64,000 nucleotides of DNA from Campylobacter sp. RM6914 (GTDB taxonomy: Bacteria > Campylobacterota > Campylobacteria > Campylobacterales > Campylobacteraceae). Shown here one piece after another: positions 32,975 to 42,500 of this stretch; position 1 is the first letter of the stretch; every line of letters starts with the position of its first letter. The stretch covers positions 806,001-870,000 of the forward strand of contig NZ_CP012545.1 in assembly GCF_004803835.1 (NCBI RefSeq), in the 5' to 3' direction. The notes under the pieces were generated by a model, which made no database searches, was not told the origin of the DNA, and saw only the letters and a list, made by a program, of their open reading frames with translations. Position numbers and translations under genes: made by a program.

Positions 32975-33538
32975 TTAATCTCGCTTAAAAAGATCTTTTA
33001 CATCAGGCGTATTTTGTTCGTTTTGAGGTGCTTGAAAAAATTCTTTAGGGCTAAATTTGAACCAAGAAGCGACAATATTGCTAGGAAACATCTCAAGTGC
33101 GTTGTTGTAAATCATCACGGCAGAGTTATAGGCTCTTCTTGCGGCACTTAGCTGGGCTTCTATCTCATTTAGGCTCTTTTGAAGCTCTATGAAATTTTCG
33201 TTTGCTTTTAGCTCGGGATAGGCTTCAGAAAGTATTTTTATGCCGCCAAGTGTCGAGCTAAGCTCATTATTTATCTTTAAATTTTCACTCTCATTTGCAT
33301 TCATGGCTTTACTTCTAAGCTCTGTTACTTTTGTTAAAAGTTCGTTCTCGTGTTCTGCATATCGACTAACGCTTGAAACCAAATTTGGTATAAGATCGTA
33401 GCGATTTTTAAGTGCAGCATCAATGCTTGCACGGATATTTTTTACCTGATTTCTTTTTGCGATTAGCGAGTTGTAGATGCTTATAAAAGCGATGACTAGT
33501 GCAAGTAGAGCGATCAAAATAGCAACATAAGCGTTCAT
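32975..33538 (-). CDS. lemA: LemA-family protein
   Basis: 187 residues. One N-terminal membrane helix (about 4-22) is followed by the LemA coiled-coil domain: YNSLIAKRNQVKNIRASIDAAL, NRYDLIPNLVSSVSRYAEHE, then RRAYNSAVMIYNNALEMFPSNIVA, the most conserved family segment. LemA proteins are small helical membrane proteins of unclear role, often paired with DUF3137 or TPM-domain proteins. Here the DUF3137 gene follows directly. The ATG has AAGGA upstream. Confidence 0.88.
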   Translation of the reverse strand: MNAYVAILIALLALVIAFISIYNSLIAKRNQVKNIRASIDAALKNRYDLIPNLVSSVSRYAEHENELLTKVTELRSKAMNANESENLKINNELSSTLGGIKILSEAYPELKANENFIELQKSLNEIEAQLSAARRAYNSAVMIYNNALEMFPSNIVASWFKFSPKEFFQAPQNEQNTPDVKDLFKRD

Positions 33539-33604
33539 GAAATTCCTTTAAATTTTTGCAAATTGTAGCATATTTGGCTCCAAAATAGAGCCAAATATAT
33601 GCCG

Positions 33605-35461
33605 CTATATCGCTTTTGTCATTATTTTGGTTAAGATTTTGCTAAATTGAGCAGGATCTTCTATGTTCATACCCTCATTTATCTTTGCCATATCAAGAAG
33701 CAGGCGAGAGATATCATTTATCATTAACTCGTTTGTTTCTAATTTGGTAAAAATTTCGTGATTAGGATTGATCTCAAGTATAGGTTTTACCTTAGGTAGG
33801 TCGTTTTGGCCCATTTGTTTTAACATCATCTGCATAGCAAAATCAGGATCGTTTTTATCATATATTAGCACTGCAACAGAGTCGCTAAGGCGCGAGCTTA
33901 ATTTTACGTCCTTAACATCATCTTTTAAAATTTCACGCATTTTAACCAACGTATTTGTCAGTTTGCTTTCATCAACGCTATTTTCTTCGCTTTTTATCTC
34001 ATCGTCTATATCTGCGTGAGATATTGATTTCATAGGAATTTTATCAAATTCATTGGTCATTGGCATAACGATAGTGTCGATCTCTTCGTCCATTATCAGC
34101 ACTTCTATATCGTTTTTCTTAAAGCTTTCAAGAAGTGGAGAATTTCTAAGCATATTTTCGCTGTTTCCACTTATGTAATATATGCTTTTTTGATCCTCTT
34201 TCATACCTTCTTTATACTCTTTTAGGCTGATAAGTCCATCTCGTTTGCTTGATTTAAATAATACAAGATCTAAAACCGCCTCTTTGTCATTACCAAAGCC
34301 GTAAAGTGCCTCTTTTAGGACTTTCCCGAAAAATGTGTAAAATTTTATGTATTTTTCTCTATCTTTTTCTTTTAATTTAGCTAATTCGCTTAAAATTTTC
34401 TTCACGCTTTGCTCTTTTACGCTTCGCATGATGGCGTTTTCTTGTAAAATTTCACGGCTTACGTTAAGAGGTAGATCTTCTACGTCGATAACGCCTCTGA
34501 TAAATCTTAAAAACGGAGGTAGAAGCTCTTTTGCGTCATCTGTTATAAAAACGCGCTTTACATAGAGCTTTACACCGCTTTGGTAATCAACTCTAAACAA
34601 ATCAAACGGCTCTGAACCAGGCACGTAAAACAGCGTGCTATATTCGATCTTGCCTTCGGCTTTTGTGTGGATATGCAAAAGCGGATCGGTACTGTCGTGG
34701 CTGATTTGCTTATAAAAGTCATTGTATTCTTGTGTTTTTATCGAGGCTTTGTTCATGCGCCAAAGAGCGCTTGCTTTGTTTATTTGAACGTTTTTTGTTT
34801 CGTATTTGCCCTCTTTTTCATCACCACTTGGAGCTACATACTCCTCTTTGTCCATAAAAATCGCATACGGGATATGGTTTGAGTATTTTTTGATAATACC
34901 TTCGAGCTTCCAAGTATCGGCAAATTCTTCGTCATTTAGATATAGTGTTATACTTGTGCCGTGTGATTCTTTTGTACTGTTTGAAATTTCATAGCTTTTT
35001 GCGTCTGAAGTCCATTTGTTTACCTCGTCGCTTAACGCTTTTTTGCTAACGACTTCTATCTTGTTTGCAACCATGAACGCAGAGTAAAAACCTACGCCAA
35101 ACTGACCTATGAGCGAGCTGTCTTTTTTGGCATCTCCGCTTAAATTTTGCATAAAGCCTTTTGTGCCGCTTCTTGCGATAGTGCCTAAATTTGCGATAAG
35201 CTCATCTTTGTTCATGCCTATACCATTATCACTGATTGTTAGTGTTTTTGCCTCTTTGTTGACGCTTATATCTATGCGTGGAGTGTAGTTTAGACTTTTA
35301 TATGCTTCATCAGTAAGTGATAGGTAGTTTAGCTTATCTAGTGCGTCGCTTGCATTTGAGATAAGTTCGCGAAGGAAAATTTCCTTGTTGGAATATAGTG
35401 AATGTATCATTAAATTTAACAGATCATTCACTTCGGTTTGAAATTCAAATTTGTCTGCCAT
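33605..35461 (-). CDS. htpG: Molecular chaperone HtpG (Hsp90)
   Basis: 618 residues. GHKL ATPase motifs NASDALDKL near 35-43, [11 protein letters not shown] near 79-89, and [12 protein letters not shown] near 118-129; the middle domain has [12 protein letters not shown] near 347-358. It is a cytoplasmic Hsp90 that remodels client proteins under stress. In C. jejuni htpG follows crcB; here the YolD/UvrX pair lies between them. AAAGGAC lies just before the ATG. Confidence 0.95.
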   Translation of the reverse strand: MADKFEFQTEVNDLLNLMIHSLYSNKEIFLRELISNASDALDKLNYLSLTDEAYKSLNYTPRIDISVNKEAKTLTISDNGIGMNKDELIANLGTIARSGTKGFMQNLSGDAKKDSSLIGQFGVGFYSAFMVANKIEVVSKKALSDEVNKWTSDAKSYEISNSTKESHGTSITLYLNDEEFADTWKLEGIIKKYSNHIPYAIFMDKEEYVAPSGDEKEGKYETKNVQINKASALWRMNKASIKTQEYNDFYKQISHDSTDPLLHIHTKAEGKIEYSTLFYVPGSEPFDLFRVDYQSGVKLYVKRVFITDDAKELLPPFLRFIRGVIDVEDLPLNVSREILQENAIMRSVKEQSVKKILSELAKLKEKDREKYIKFYTFFGKVLKEALYGFGNDKEAVLDLVLFKSSKRDGLISLKEYKEGMKEDQKSIYYISGNSENMLRNSPLLESFKKNDIEVLIMDEEIDTIVMPMTNEFDKIPMKSISHADIDDEIKSEENSVDESKLTNTLVKMREILKDDVKDVKLSSRLSDSVAVLIYDKNDPDFAMQMMLKQMGQNDLPKVKPILEINPNHEIFTKLETNELMINDISRLLLDMAKINEGMNIEDPAQFSKILTKIMTKAI

Positions 35462-35521
35462 TTTATGTCCTTTTTAAATTTTTAGCAGATTATATCGTAA
35501 TGTGCTAAAAATATTTTTAAA

Positions 35522-35542
35522 ATTGACTGTGGTAATGTCAAT
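35522..35542 (-). terminator. Terminator downstream of the YolD-like gene
   Basis: Stem ATTGAC / GTCAAT with a nine-base loop, followed on the minus strand by TTTTAAAAATATTTTT. It lies five bases past the YolD-like stop codon and should end the ctpA-to-yolD operon before htpG. Confidence 0.6.
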
Positions 35543-35546
35543 GTTA

Positions 35547-35864
35547 TTAACTATTTTTAGTTATATCGTATATATCGTTAAAATTTATCTCGGTTTTTGC
35601 GATGTTTATCTTTTGTAGTTTTAAATTTATCTGTGTAGTAAGTCCGCTTAAATGAATGCAGTCAAAACCGTCATGGTAGGTAAGAGATATGTTATCTCCA
35701 GGCTTTAAGGTGCTTAAAATTTCTAAGTTTTCATAGGCTTTTGCCTCGTCTATTTCAAGCTTTTGACTAGCTTGTCTCTCTTGTTCCCTAAGCGCTTTAC
35801 TTAGCGTTGACAGAGGATTAAAGGAGCTAAAAATTTTTGCTCTATCATTTTTTATCTTTGACAC
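35547..35864 (-). CDS. YolD-like small protein paired with the UvrX-like polymerase
   Basis: 105 residues. The second half matches the YolD-like domain: NLEILSTLKPGDNISLTYHDG, then HLSGLTTQINLKLQKINI, then EINFNDIYDI, a small beta domain with a closing I-x-F-x-D-I. In Bacillus, YolD-like proteins are encoded next to UvrX/YqjW polymerases. The same pairing is seen here: the GTG start overlaps the polymerase gene by 20 bases, with GGAGGG upstream inside it. It may be a polymerase partner or clamp adaptor. Function inferred from context. Confidence 0.68.
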   Translation of the reverse strand: MSKIKNDRAKIFSSFNPLSTLSKALREQERQASQKLEIDEAKAYENLEILSTLKPGDNISLTYHDGFDCIHLSGLTTQINLKLQKINIAKTEINFNDIYDITKNS

Positions 35865-37107
35865 CGCTTTTATGCCCTCCGATTTTTTCGTTTCTATCTC
35901 GCCCTGTTGCTTCTGGCATAAGATCTATCGCTCTTAAGATGGCATTTTTGCCAAATTTATCCTTGATGGCATTTATGGCTTTTAAGGCAGTTTTTTCTTT
36001 ATCGTCTTGCTCGTCAAAAAGACTTTTTTCTACTTGAGTATCTTTTTTGATATTGTTTGCGCTTATGCTAATTTGCCTGATAAGTCCTAAATTTTTGATT
36101 TTATTTAGATATAGATCCTCAACGCTTTGTATGATCTTGCTGGTGATATTTGTAGGAGTAGGGTAGCTTATCGTAGCGCGTTCGTGTCCAAGATTTTTAT
36201 CGGCAAATTTTATCACTATGCTAATTCCGCTGGCTTTGACATTTTGCGCCAACATCTTTAAGCTTAGTCTATCGCTCATCTCTTTTATAACAGTTAAAGC
36301 TTCATAATACTCATAATCACGCGGTAAAATTTCAGAGCTATAAAAAGACCTTGTGCTTGGCTTGTATGCTTTTATGTCAGCGATAGTTATCGGCTCGATA
36401 CCATTTGCATGATCAAGAGCTATATAGGCGTCTATGCCAAATATCTTTTCAAGTAAATTTAAAGGAACCATTGACATGTCTTTCATGCAAAAAATTCCAT
36501 ATCGGTTTAGCTTTGCTTCTGTTTGTTTGCCTATGCGCCAAAAGTCGCTAAGAGGCCTATGTGTCCAAAGCTTTTCTTTGTATAAATTTTCATCTAAAAA
36601 CGCTATATTGTCATCACTATGCTTTGCAAGCATATCAAGTGCGATCTTTGCTAGGTATAAATTTGTACCGATCCCACAAGCAGCTGTTATGCCGGTTGTT
36701 TTAAAGATATCTTCCATTATCATTTTAGCTAGCGATCTTGCATCAAGAGAGTAAAATTTAATATACTCGCTAATATCCATAAAGGCTTCATCTATGGAGT
36801 AGACATAAATGTCCTCTTTTGCGATGTATTTTAGATAAATACCATAAATTTTTGCCGCATAGTCTATGTAATACTGCATGCGAGGGGCAACGGTTGTGTA
36901 TTTGATATTTTTTGGTATCTCGTATAGGCGACATCTATTTTTGACGCCTTGAGCCTTCATATATGGAGTAACCGCAAGACATACCGTGCCATCGCCTCTG
37001 CTTGTGTCCGCAACTACTAAATTTGTCTTAAATGGATCAAGTCCAAGCTCCACGCACTCTACGGATGCGTAAAATGACTTTAGGTCTATTACGATATATG
37101 TTTTCAT
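35845..37107 (-). CDS. Y-family DNA polymerase, UvrX/UmuC-like
   Basis: 420 residues. Catalytic carboxylates are intact: IDLKSFYASVECV at 6-18 (Asp7) and YSIDEAFMDIS near 103-113 (Asp-Glu pair). The thumb has GIGTNLYLAKIALD near 142-155, and the little-finger region runs from about 240 to 350. The Tyr in SFYAS is the steric gate position. The overall pattern is the Gram-positive UvrX/UmuC type rather than DinB. It performs translesion synthesis. The start directly abuts the crcB stop, and a YolD-like gene overlaps its end. The pair is absent between crcB and htpG in C. jejuni, suggesting later gain. Confidence 0.83.
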   Translation of the reverse strand: MKTYIVIDLKSFYASVECVELGLDPFKTNLVVADTSRGDGTVCLAVTPYMKAQGVKNRCRLYEIPKNIKYTTVAPRMQYYIDYAAKIYGIYLKYIAKEDIYVYSIDEAFMDISEYIKFYSLDARSLAKMIMEDIFKTTGITAACGIGTNLYLAKIALDMLAKHSDDNIAFLDENLYKEKLWTHRPLSDFWRIGKQTEAKLNRYGIFCMKDMSMVPLNLLEKIFGIDAYIALDHANGIEPITIADIKAYKPSTRSFYSSEILPRDYEYYEALTVIKEMSDRLSLKMLAQNVKASGISIVIKFADKNLGHERATISYPTPTNITSKIIQSVEDLYLNKIKNLGLIRQISISANNIKKDTQVEKSLFDEQDDKEKTALKAINAIKDKFGKNAILRAIDLMPEATGRDRNEKIGGHKSGVKDKK

Positions 37108-37467
37108 TTAGATGAAATTTTTGCTTACTAAAACCCCAAGATAACAAAAGGTTATACACATAAAAACACTTAGAAATATATTTGCAAAAGCCAGTATCGG
37201 ATCTTTTGAAAAAAGCGTAACGGTTTGATAGCTAAAAGTAGAAAATGTAGTAAATCCACCAAGTAGACCTGTTATCAAAAAGAATTTTAAGCTGGGATCA
37301 AATTTTAGGCTAAACAAAACACCTATAAAAAAGCTGCCTAGTGAATTTATAAAGAGTATGGATAATGGAAAGGATGTGATAAAAATTTTATTTATCAAAA
37401 TATCCAGACCATATCTAAAAATAGCCCCGAAAAAACCTCCAAAGCCAACAAGGATTAAGTTAAGCAT
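37108..37467 (-). CDS. crcB: Fluoride channel CrcB/FluC
   Basis: 119 residues with four membrane helices. Family motifs: GGFFGAIFRYGLD (about 9-21), LFINSLGSFFIG near 38-49 with the pore Asn, and GLLGGFTTFSTFSYQT near 68-83 (fluoride-box phenylalanines and sodium-site TTFSTF). It forms a dual-topology dimer that lets fluoride leak out of the cell. It overlaps plsC by 8 bases. No fluoride riboswitch is seen upstream; it is simply part of the operon. Confidence 0.92.
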   Translation of the reverse strand: MLNLILVGFGGFFGAIFRYGLDILINKIFITSFPLSILFINSLGSFFIGVLFSLKFDPSLKFFLITGLLGGFTTFSTFSYQTVTLFSKDPILAFANIFLSVFMCITFCYLGVLVSKNFI

Positions 37468-38146
37468 TTAAATTTGCACGCTCTTTATCAAGTACGGCTT
37501 GCATTTTTGAGCGTGTATTTTCAAGCCACTCTTTGTCGCTTGTGTCAATGGTGTCTAGACAGATAACTTTTATGTTGCCGTTTTTAAAGCTAAATTTTTT
37601 AACATTTAGGATATCTGTGCCTATTATTACGATAGGTTGGACTTTTAAATTTAGCTTTTCGGTTATTATCTTTGCGCCGCCTTTAAATGGTAGTAACTTA
37701 CCAGAATACGACCTTGTGCCTTCTGGAAATATCGCCAAAACACGACCATTTTTTACTCTATCTTCTGCATCTTTTAGCAGCTTTATGAGGGAGTGTTTGC
37801 TCTCGCGTTCCACGGATATCATCTTTGGCAGGCTTAAAATTTTACCGATTATTGGTATTTTACCGATTTGAGCTTTTGCTATCCAGCAGAGGTTTTTGGG
37901 ATGAAGCTCTTCTAAAACGATAATATCTAGCATGCTTTGATGGTTTATAAGTAAGATATTTGCTTCGTCGCTAAATTCGCCTTCGAGTTCTAAGCTATAA
38001 AGTCCGCAAATTCTTTGCAATTTCGCCCAAGCTCGTCTGATAGCACGGTTGCTTTCGTTAAATACCCACATTAAAAATACAACAACTGAAACGCTAAGCA
38101 GGAATTGAAGTAGATAAAAAAAGGCTTTAATTCTTGAAAAGATCAT
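37460..38146 (-). CDS. plsC: 1-acyl-sn-glycerol-3-phosphate acyltransferase
   Basis: 228 residues. One N-terminal helix (about 8-26), then the HX4D motif NHQSMLD near 67-73, substrate-binding KAQIGKIPIIG near 91-101, and FPEGTRSYSGKLLPFKGG near 140-157. It acylates lysophosphatidic acid to phosphatidic acid at the inner membrane. Its start overlaps the upstream SH3-domain gene by 20 bases. The order SH3-protein, plsC, crcB is that of C. jejuni. Confidence 0.92.
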   Translation of the reverse strand: MIFSRIKAFFYLLQFLLSVSVVVFLMWVFNESNRAIRRAWAKLQRICGLYSLELEGEFSDEANILLINHQSMLDIIVLEELHPKNLCWIAKAQIGKIPIIGKILSLPKMISVERESKHSLIKLLKDAEDRVKNGRVLAIFPEGTRSYSGKLLPFKGGAKIITEKLNLKVQPIVIIGTDILNVKKFSFKNGNIKVICLDTIDTSDKEWLENTRSKMQAVLDKERANLNA

Positions 38147-39428
38147 CTTTTTTTACCCAGCCTATCTTTCCGTCGTTAAATAAAATTTTACGGTAGTCAT
38201 CTTTATCTCCTAAAATTTCAACATTTTCTTGAGCAAGCGAAGTGTAGAATATAGTCGAGTTTTGCGTAGGCAAAATACTCACGCTTACGTTTGGTTTTAG
38301 TGTTGCTTTGCCAAAAGGATTGTAAGTATAAATTCCAAGCGCCACAAAGATAGCCGCAACGAAAAAATAACTAAATTTTCTTCTTAAAAGGGCAAGAAGG
38401 AAAAATATCCCGGCAAACGAATAAATGGTAATATCTTTATAAGCGCTAAATTCGCTTTGTTTTGGATTAAGCCCGATCTGAGTGCTTACATCGTCATCCT
38501 CAACACTAACAGGCAAAGAAAAGCTCTCGAATTTATTTCTACTTAAGTTATAGTAGTTGAAGTCAAGACTTTTTTTGTTAGGTTTAAATACGGCAAAATA
38601 ATACGCACTTTGAAGCCCAAAGTCGCCAACTATAGTATCTACGCCTTGCTTTAAAATGGTTTTATTTTGTATATCAAAGGCGCTTATGTCGATATTTCTA
38701 CCTACTATTTCAACAACCATGATATTGTTTATATCATCAAATTTAGTAGTTTTAAATTTCTTTACTTCCAGGCTGTCTGCAACTATGTGGTTGAAATTTT
38801 CATCAGACCTTAGCTCTTTAAGCCTTGGAAGAAAGATGTTTATATTTGCATTTTGATAGTCTTGGTTATTTCTTTTAAGATTAAGACTTACGCGAAGACT
38901 TTTTGCCTCGATACTTTTTGCTATCATATGAAGCGTAGTTGTATATACGCCATTATCTGTTTTTATCCATTTTAAATTTTTGGAATTCAACCATTTTATA
39001 TTAGTCTCATCGACTGTTGTAGTAAATTCAAAGTCGAAGTCACTTTGAGTATCAGCTAATAAGTCAACACTAAAAATTTCGCCAATAATGGCATTTTTAG
39101 GCATATTTACGGCTTTAAGTATGACGTCTTTTGCTTTTACGCTATCGTAAATTTGAGAGTCGGGTATGCTAATATCTGGTTCGTTTGTGGGTATGATATT
39201 ACGCATTTGTTCCGGGGTTATGCGCTCTGGCTGTGGTGAGACTAATTTTTGACTTATGTCAGGATTTGAAATAGGTGGTTGCGGTGTAGCCGAGGACACA
39301 TCTTCTTTGGGTGTGCTTTGGATAGTCTTTTCTCTGTCGCCATCCATCATATCAAAAATGCTAGGCTCACTCCTTTGAGCCGCATTTATGTTTAAAACAA
39401 GTAGTAAAATTGAAAAAAATTTTACCAA
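38127..39428 (-). CDS. Periplasmic/membrane protein with C-terminal SH3-like domain (Cj0515-type)
   Basis: 433 residues. Signal peptide (MVKFFSILLLVLNINAA), a Pro/Ser/Asp-rich linker to about residue 100, a beta-rich middle (about 110-330), two hydrophobic segments (about 336-352 and 356-369), and a bacterial SH3-like end (ENVEILGDKDDYRKILF, then GKIGWVKKDDL). It lies between purQ and plsC as in C. jejuni (Cj0515). The start is TTG with AAAGGA upstream, overlapping purQ by 7 bases. The layout recalls BatD-like proteins, but no family is certain. Function unknown. Confidence 0.72.
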   Translation of the reverse strand: MVKFFSILLLVLNINAAQRSEPSIFDMMDGDREKTIQSTPKEDVSSATPQPPISNPDISQKLVSPQPERITPEQMRNIIPTNEPDISIPDSQIYDSVKAKDVILKAVNMPKNAIIGEIFSVDLLADTQSDFDFEFTTTVDETNIKWLNSKNLKWIKTDNGVYTTTLHMIAKSIEAKSLRVSLNLKRNNQDYQNANINIFLPRLKELRSDENFNHIVADSLEVKKFKTTKFDDINNIMVVEIVGRNIDISAFDIQNKTILKQGVDTIVGDFGLQSAYYFAVFKPNKKSLDFNYYNLSRNKFESFSLPVSVEDDDVSTQIGLNPKQSEFSAYKDITIYSFAGIFFLLALLRRKFSYFFVAAIFVALGIYTYNPFGKATLKPNVSVSILPTQNSTIFYTSLAQENVEILGDKDDYRKILFNDGKIGWVKKDDLFKN

Positions 39429-40087
39429 ACTAGTCCTTTTAGCATTTTTAGACCATCGTCTGAGTTAAGTATTTTTTCACAAGCGCGCTCAGGATGCGGC
39501 ATAAGGCCGAAGATCTTTTTACTCTTGTCGCAAATACCTGCTATACTATCGATAGAGCCGTTGATATTAACGTCATTGCCTTTTTCGTCACAATACTTTA
39601 GCAACACCTGTTCGTTTTGATACATCTCTTTTAGGGTTTTATCATCTGTAAAATAATTACCTTCGCCGTGTGCAACAGGGATATTTACTATCTCTCCAAC
39701 TTCTAAATTTGATAGAAATTTATTTGAATTTGCTACAACTTTTAGTGGTTGGTATTTTGATATAAAACTCATGCTTTCGTTGCGTCTCATAGCGCCTGGC
39801 AATAATCCAAGCTCGAGCAACATCTGAAATCCATTGCAGATTCCAAGCACGTAGCCGCCTTTTTTAGCGTGTTCTACGACTGCTTTCATAGCAGGAGAAA
39901 ATTTAGCGATGGCTGCTGTTCTTAAGTAATCTCCATAGCTAAAACCACCGGGTAAAACAATCAAATCAGCGTCGATTTTATCCTCTTTATGCCATACGAT
40001 CTGCGTATCACAGCCTAGAAGATCAAATGCGTATTTTGTATCTACTTCGCAATTTGAACCGGGAAATAAAACTACCGCTACTTTCAT
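39422..40087 (-). CDS. purQ: Phosphoribosylformylglycinamidine synthase, glutaminase subunit PurQ
   Basis: 221 residues. A class I glutamine amidotransferase: PGGFSYGDYLR near 46-56, nucleophile Cys in LGICNGFQML near 81-90, and the catalytic His-Glu in MPHPERACE near 196-204. It supplies ammonia for FGAM synthesis in purine biosynthesis, with PurS and PurL; purL is not in the window. The start overlaps purS as ATGA. Confidence 0.94.
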   Translation of the reverse strand: MKVAVVLFPGSNCEVDTKYAFDLLGCDTQIVWHKEDKIDADLIVLPGGFSYGDYLRTAAIAKFSPAMKAVVEHAKKGGYVLGICNGFQMLLELGLLPGAMRRNESMSFISKYQPLKVVANSNKFLSNLEVGEIVNIPVAHGEGNYFTDDKTLKEMYQNEQVLLKYCDEKGNDVNINGSIDSIAGICDKSKKIFGLMPHPERACEKILNSDDGLKMLKGLVW

Positions 40088-40320
40088 AGCACTATCTCAA
40101 AATCTTCGATTACGGTATTTGCTAGTAGCTCTTCACACATTGTTTTAAGCTGTTTTTTTGCCTCTTCTTTATCTGTTGCGTCTATATCTAAAACAACTTG
40201 TTTTCCGATACGTACATTAGATACATTTGCAAAACCTAGTGAGCTAAGAGCATGTTCTGTTGCCTTGCCGGCAGGGTCTAAGACCCCGTTTTTTAGTGCT
40301 ATATTTATAACTGCTTTCAT
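40084..40320 (-). CDS. purS: Phosphoribosylformylglycinamidine synthase subunit PurS
   Basis: 78 residues, normal length. It starts MKAVINIALKNGVLDPAGKA and continues ALSSLGFANVSNVRIGKQV, the conserved PurS pattern. PurS dimers bridge PurQ and small PurL in the FGAM synthase complex. It lies eight bases after purC and is stop/start coupled to purQ. Confidence 0.94.
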   Translation of the reverse strand: MKAVINIALKNGVLDPAGKATEHALSSLGFANVSNVRIGKQVVLDIDATDKEEAKKQLKTMCEELLANTVIEDFEIVL

Positions 40321-40328
40321 TTTTAGCC

Positions 40329-41039
40329 TTACGATAAAATTCTTCTTAAAACTTCTTCATAAGCGACTTTTACTTCGCCGATACCTTGTCTAAATCTATC
40401 TTTGTCAAGTTTTTCGTTTGTTTGTGCATCCCAAAAGCGGCAGCTATCAGGGCTTATTTCATCAGCCAGTAGTATATTACCGTCTTTATCGATACCAAAT
40501 TCTACCTTAAAGTCAACAAGTTTTAAGCCTTTTGCTTCAAAGAATTTAAATAGTATAGAGTTTATTTCGCGAGCGATATGGCGTAATGTCTCAAGATCTT
40601 TTTCGCTTTTTACAAGACCCATAACAAGACAATGTTCGTCAGTTACGATAGGATCGTTTAGTTCGTCATTTTTATAATAAAATTCAACTAATGTAAACGG
40701 TAAAACCATGCCTTCTTTTAGTCCAAGGCGTTTTGAAAGAGAGCCGGTTGCTATATTTCTAACAACAACTTCTATAGGAACTATTTCACATTTTTTAACA
40801 AGCTGCTCTGTGTCGCTAAGTGTTTCAACAAGGTGAGTCGCTATGCCTTTTTCTTTTAAAATTTTAAAAAGTTGTGTGCTTATTTTATTATTTAAGGCGC
40901 CTTTACCGTCTTCTTTACCTCTTTTTTGAGCATTAAATGCGGTCAAATCGTCTTTAAATTCAGCGATGAGCAAATTTGCGTCATCGGTTGCATACATCTT
41001 TTTGCCTTTACCTTCGTAAATCAACTCTCTCTTTTCCAT
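40329..41039 (-). CDS. purC: SAICAR synthetase PurC
   Basis: 236 residues. [16 protein letters not shown] at 4-19, [14 protein letters not shown] near 28-41, [17 protein letters not shown] near 94-110, and the C-terminal [13 protein letters not shown] near 203-215 are family signatures. It joins aspartate to CAIR with ATP in purine biosynthesis. It lies 17 bases after ctpA, as in C. jejuni. Confidence 0.95.
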   Translation of the reverse strand: MEKRELIYEGKGKKMYATDDANLLIAEFKDDLTAFNAQKRGKEDGKGALNNKISTQLFKILKEKGIATHLVETLSDTEQLVKKCEIVPIEVVVRNIATGSLSKRLGLKEGMVLPFTLVEFYYKNDELNDPIVTDEHCLVMGLVKSEKDLETLRHIAREINSILFKFFEAKGLKLVDFKVEFGIDKDGNILLADEISPDSCRFWDAQTNEKLDKDRFRQGIGEVKVAYEEVLRRILS

Positions 41040-41056
41040 ACACTACTCCTTGAAAA

Positions 41057-42340
41057 TTATTGTTTTATTTTTAAAACTTTTACTACGTCAATGGCTGTTT
41101 TTAACTGTAAATCTTCATCAATTTTTTTCTGAGAAATTATCGTTTTATCATCTTTTGCTTCTGTTTTATTTGCTTCGGCACTTGCGTCTATTTTATCTAA
41201 TTCACTTTGTAAATGCGCTTTTAGCTCACTTTCTTTTATTGCAAATGCACTATTTTCGCTTTGCGGTACTTTACCTGGATAGACTACTATATCAGGCGTA
41301 ACACCGACTGCTTGTATAGTCCTGCCACTTGGAAGATAATATCGAGCGATAGTAAGTCTAAGAGCTTCAGTGTCGTCGATAGGTAGTATGACTTGAACGC
41401 TGCCCTTACCAAAGGTGTTCTCTCCTACTACTACACCACGTTTGTGATCTTGAAACGCACCACTAACTATCTCGCTAGCACTTGCGCTACCGCCGTTTAC
41501 TAAAATGGCCAAAGGAAGTCTGCTTAGCGTGGTACTAGAGCTTGCTTTATACTCGGCATTTTCATTACTATCGCGACCTTTTTGAGATACTATGATGCCT
41601 TTATCTACAAAAAGATCTACTAGCCCGACAGCTTGATTTAGTAGTCCGCCCGGATTATTTCTTAGATCCATTATAACCCCGTCTACTTTAGGGTATTTCT
41701 TAAGAAATTCGCTTGCTTTACTGACTACGTTTTTGTCGAAATTTGTTATCCTAAGATATAAGATGTTTTCTTTTTCTATCATGCGAGCATATACGGACTC
41801 TACTTTTATTATGTCGCGTATGATTTTTACGTCAAATGGCTTTTGCTCGCCTTTTCTTACGATTGTTATGGTTATTGGAGTTTTTGGTTTACCGCGCATT
41901 TTATTTACGGCTTCATCTATCGTTGTTCCAATGGTTGCATTGCCGTCTATTCGCAGGATTATATCTCCTGCTTTTATACCGGCTCTATCTGCCGGAGTAT
42001 CTTCGATAGGAGAGATAACGGTTAGTGCGCTATCTTTTATACCAACAGTTATGCCAAGTCCGCCAAATTCGCCGTTTGTTTGGACTTGCATATCCTTAAA
42101 AGCTTTTTCATTTAAAAAGCCCGAATGTGCATCTAAATTTTGCATAAGACCGCTTATGGTTTTATCGATAAGTTCTTTAAATTTTATATCATCAACATAG
42201 TATTTTTCAACGGTGGATATAGTTTTTGTTAGTTTTGAAAGCGCTTCGATCCTAATACTTGCATCATCATCGCTTTTAGCCGTCAGTGAAGTTGCTAAAA
42301 GTGCTGAAGAAAGTAAAAGTGAGATGAATTTTTTATTCAA
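41057..42340 (-). CDS. ctpA: Carboxy-terminal processing protease CtpA (S41)
   Basis: 427 residues. Signal peptide (about 1-22), a PDZ domain near 95-175 (GGLGITVGIKDSALTVISPIE, then DRAGIKAGDIILRIDG), and an S41 protease core with MDLRNNPGGLLNQAVGLVD near 224-242, the nucleophile Ser in NGGSASASEIV near 285, and the Lys base in ENTFGKGSVQ near 310. A charged tail follows. It is a periplasmic tail-specific protease. The start is TTG, supported by AGGAGA five bases upstream. It is first in the operon leading to pur, plsC and crcB; a minus-strand TATAAT at 42441-42446 is the likely -10. Confidence 0.92.
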   Translation of the reverse strand: MNKKFISLLLSSALLATSLTAKSDDDASIRIEALSKLTKTISTVEKYYVDDIKFKELIDKTISGLMQNLDAHSGFLNEKAFKDMQVQTNGEFGGLGITVGIKDSALTVISPIEDTPADRAGIKAGDIILRIDGNATIGTTIDEAVNKMRGKPKTPITITIVRKGEQKPFDVKIIRDIIKVESVYARMIEKENILYLRITNFDKNVVSKASEFLKKYPKVDGVIMDLRNNPGGLLNQAVGLVDLFVDKGIIVSQKGRDSNENAEYKASSSTTLSRLPLAILVNGGSASASEIVSGAFQDHKRGVVVGENTFGKGSVQVILPIDDTEALRLTIARYYLPSGRTIQAVGVTPDIVVYPGKVPQSENSAFAIKESELKAHLQSELDKIDASAEANKTEAKDDKTIISQKKIDEDLQLKTAIDVVKVLKIKQ

Positions 42341-42500
42341 TTTTTCTCCTAGAATTTAAATACTGGGAATTTTAGTAGGTTTTGCCTAAAAAATGGCTAA
42401 ATTTTAGCAATATCGTCGCATGAATTCAAAATTCCTACGCATTATAAAAAAGGGAAATATTGTCACTCGTATATTTTATCTGCTAAATTTATAAAAATAC

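Noticed and set aside
35845-37107. LexA/SOS operator for the UvrX-like polymerase
   Set aside because: The gene abuts crcB with no intergenic space, and Campylobacter is not known to have LexA.
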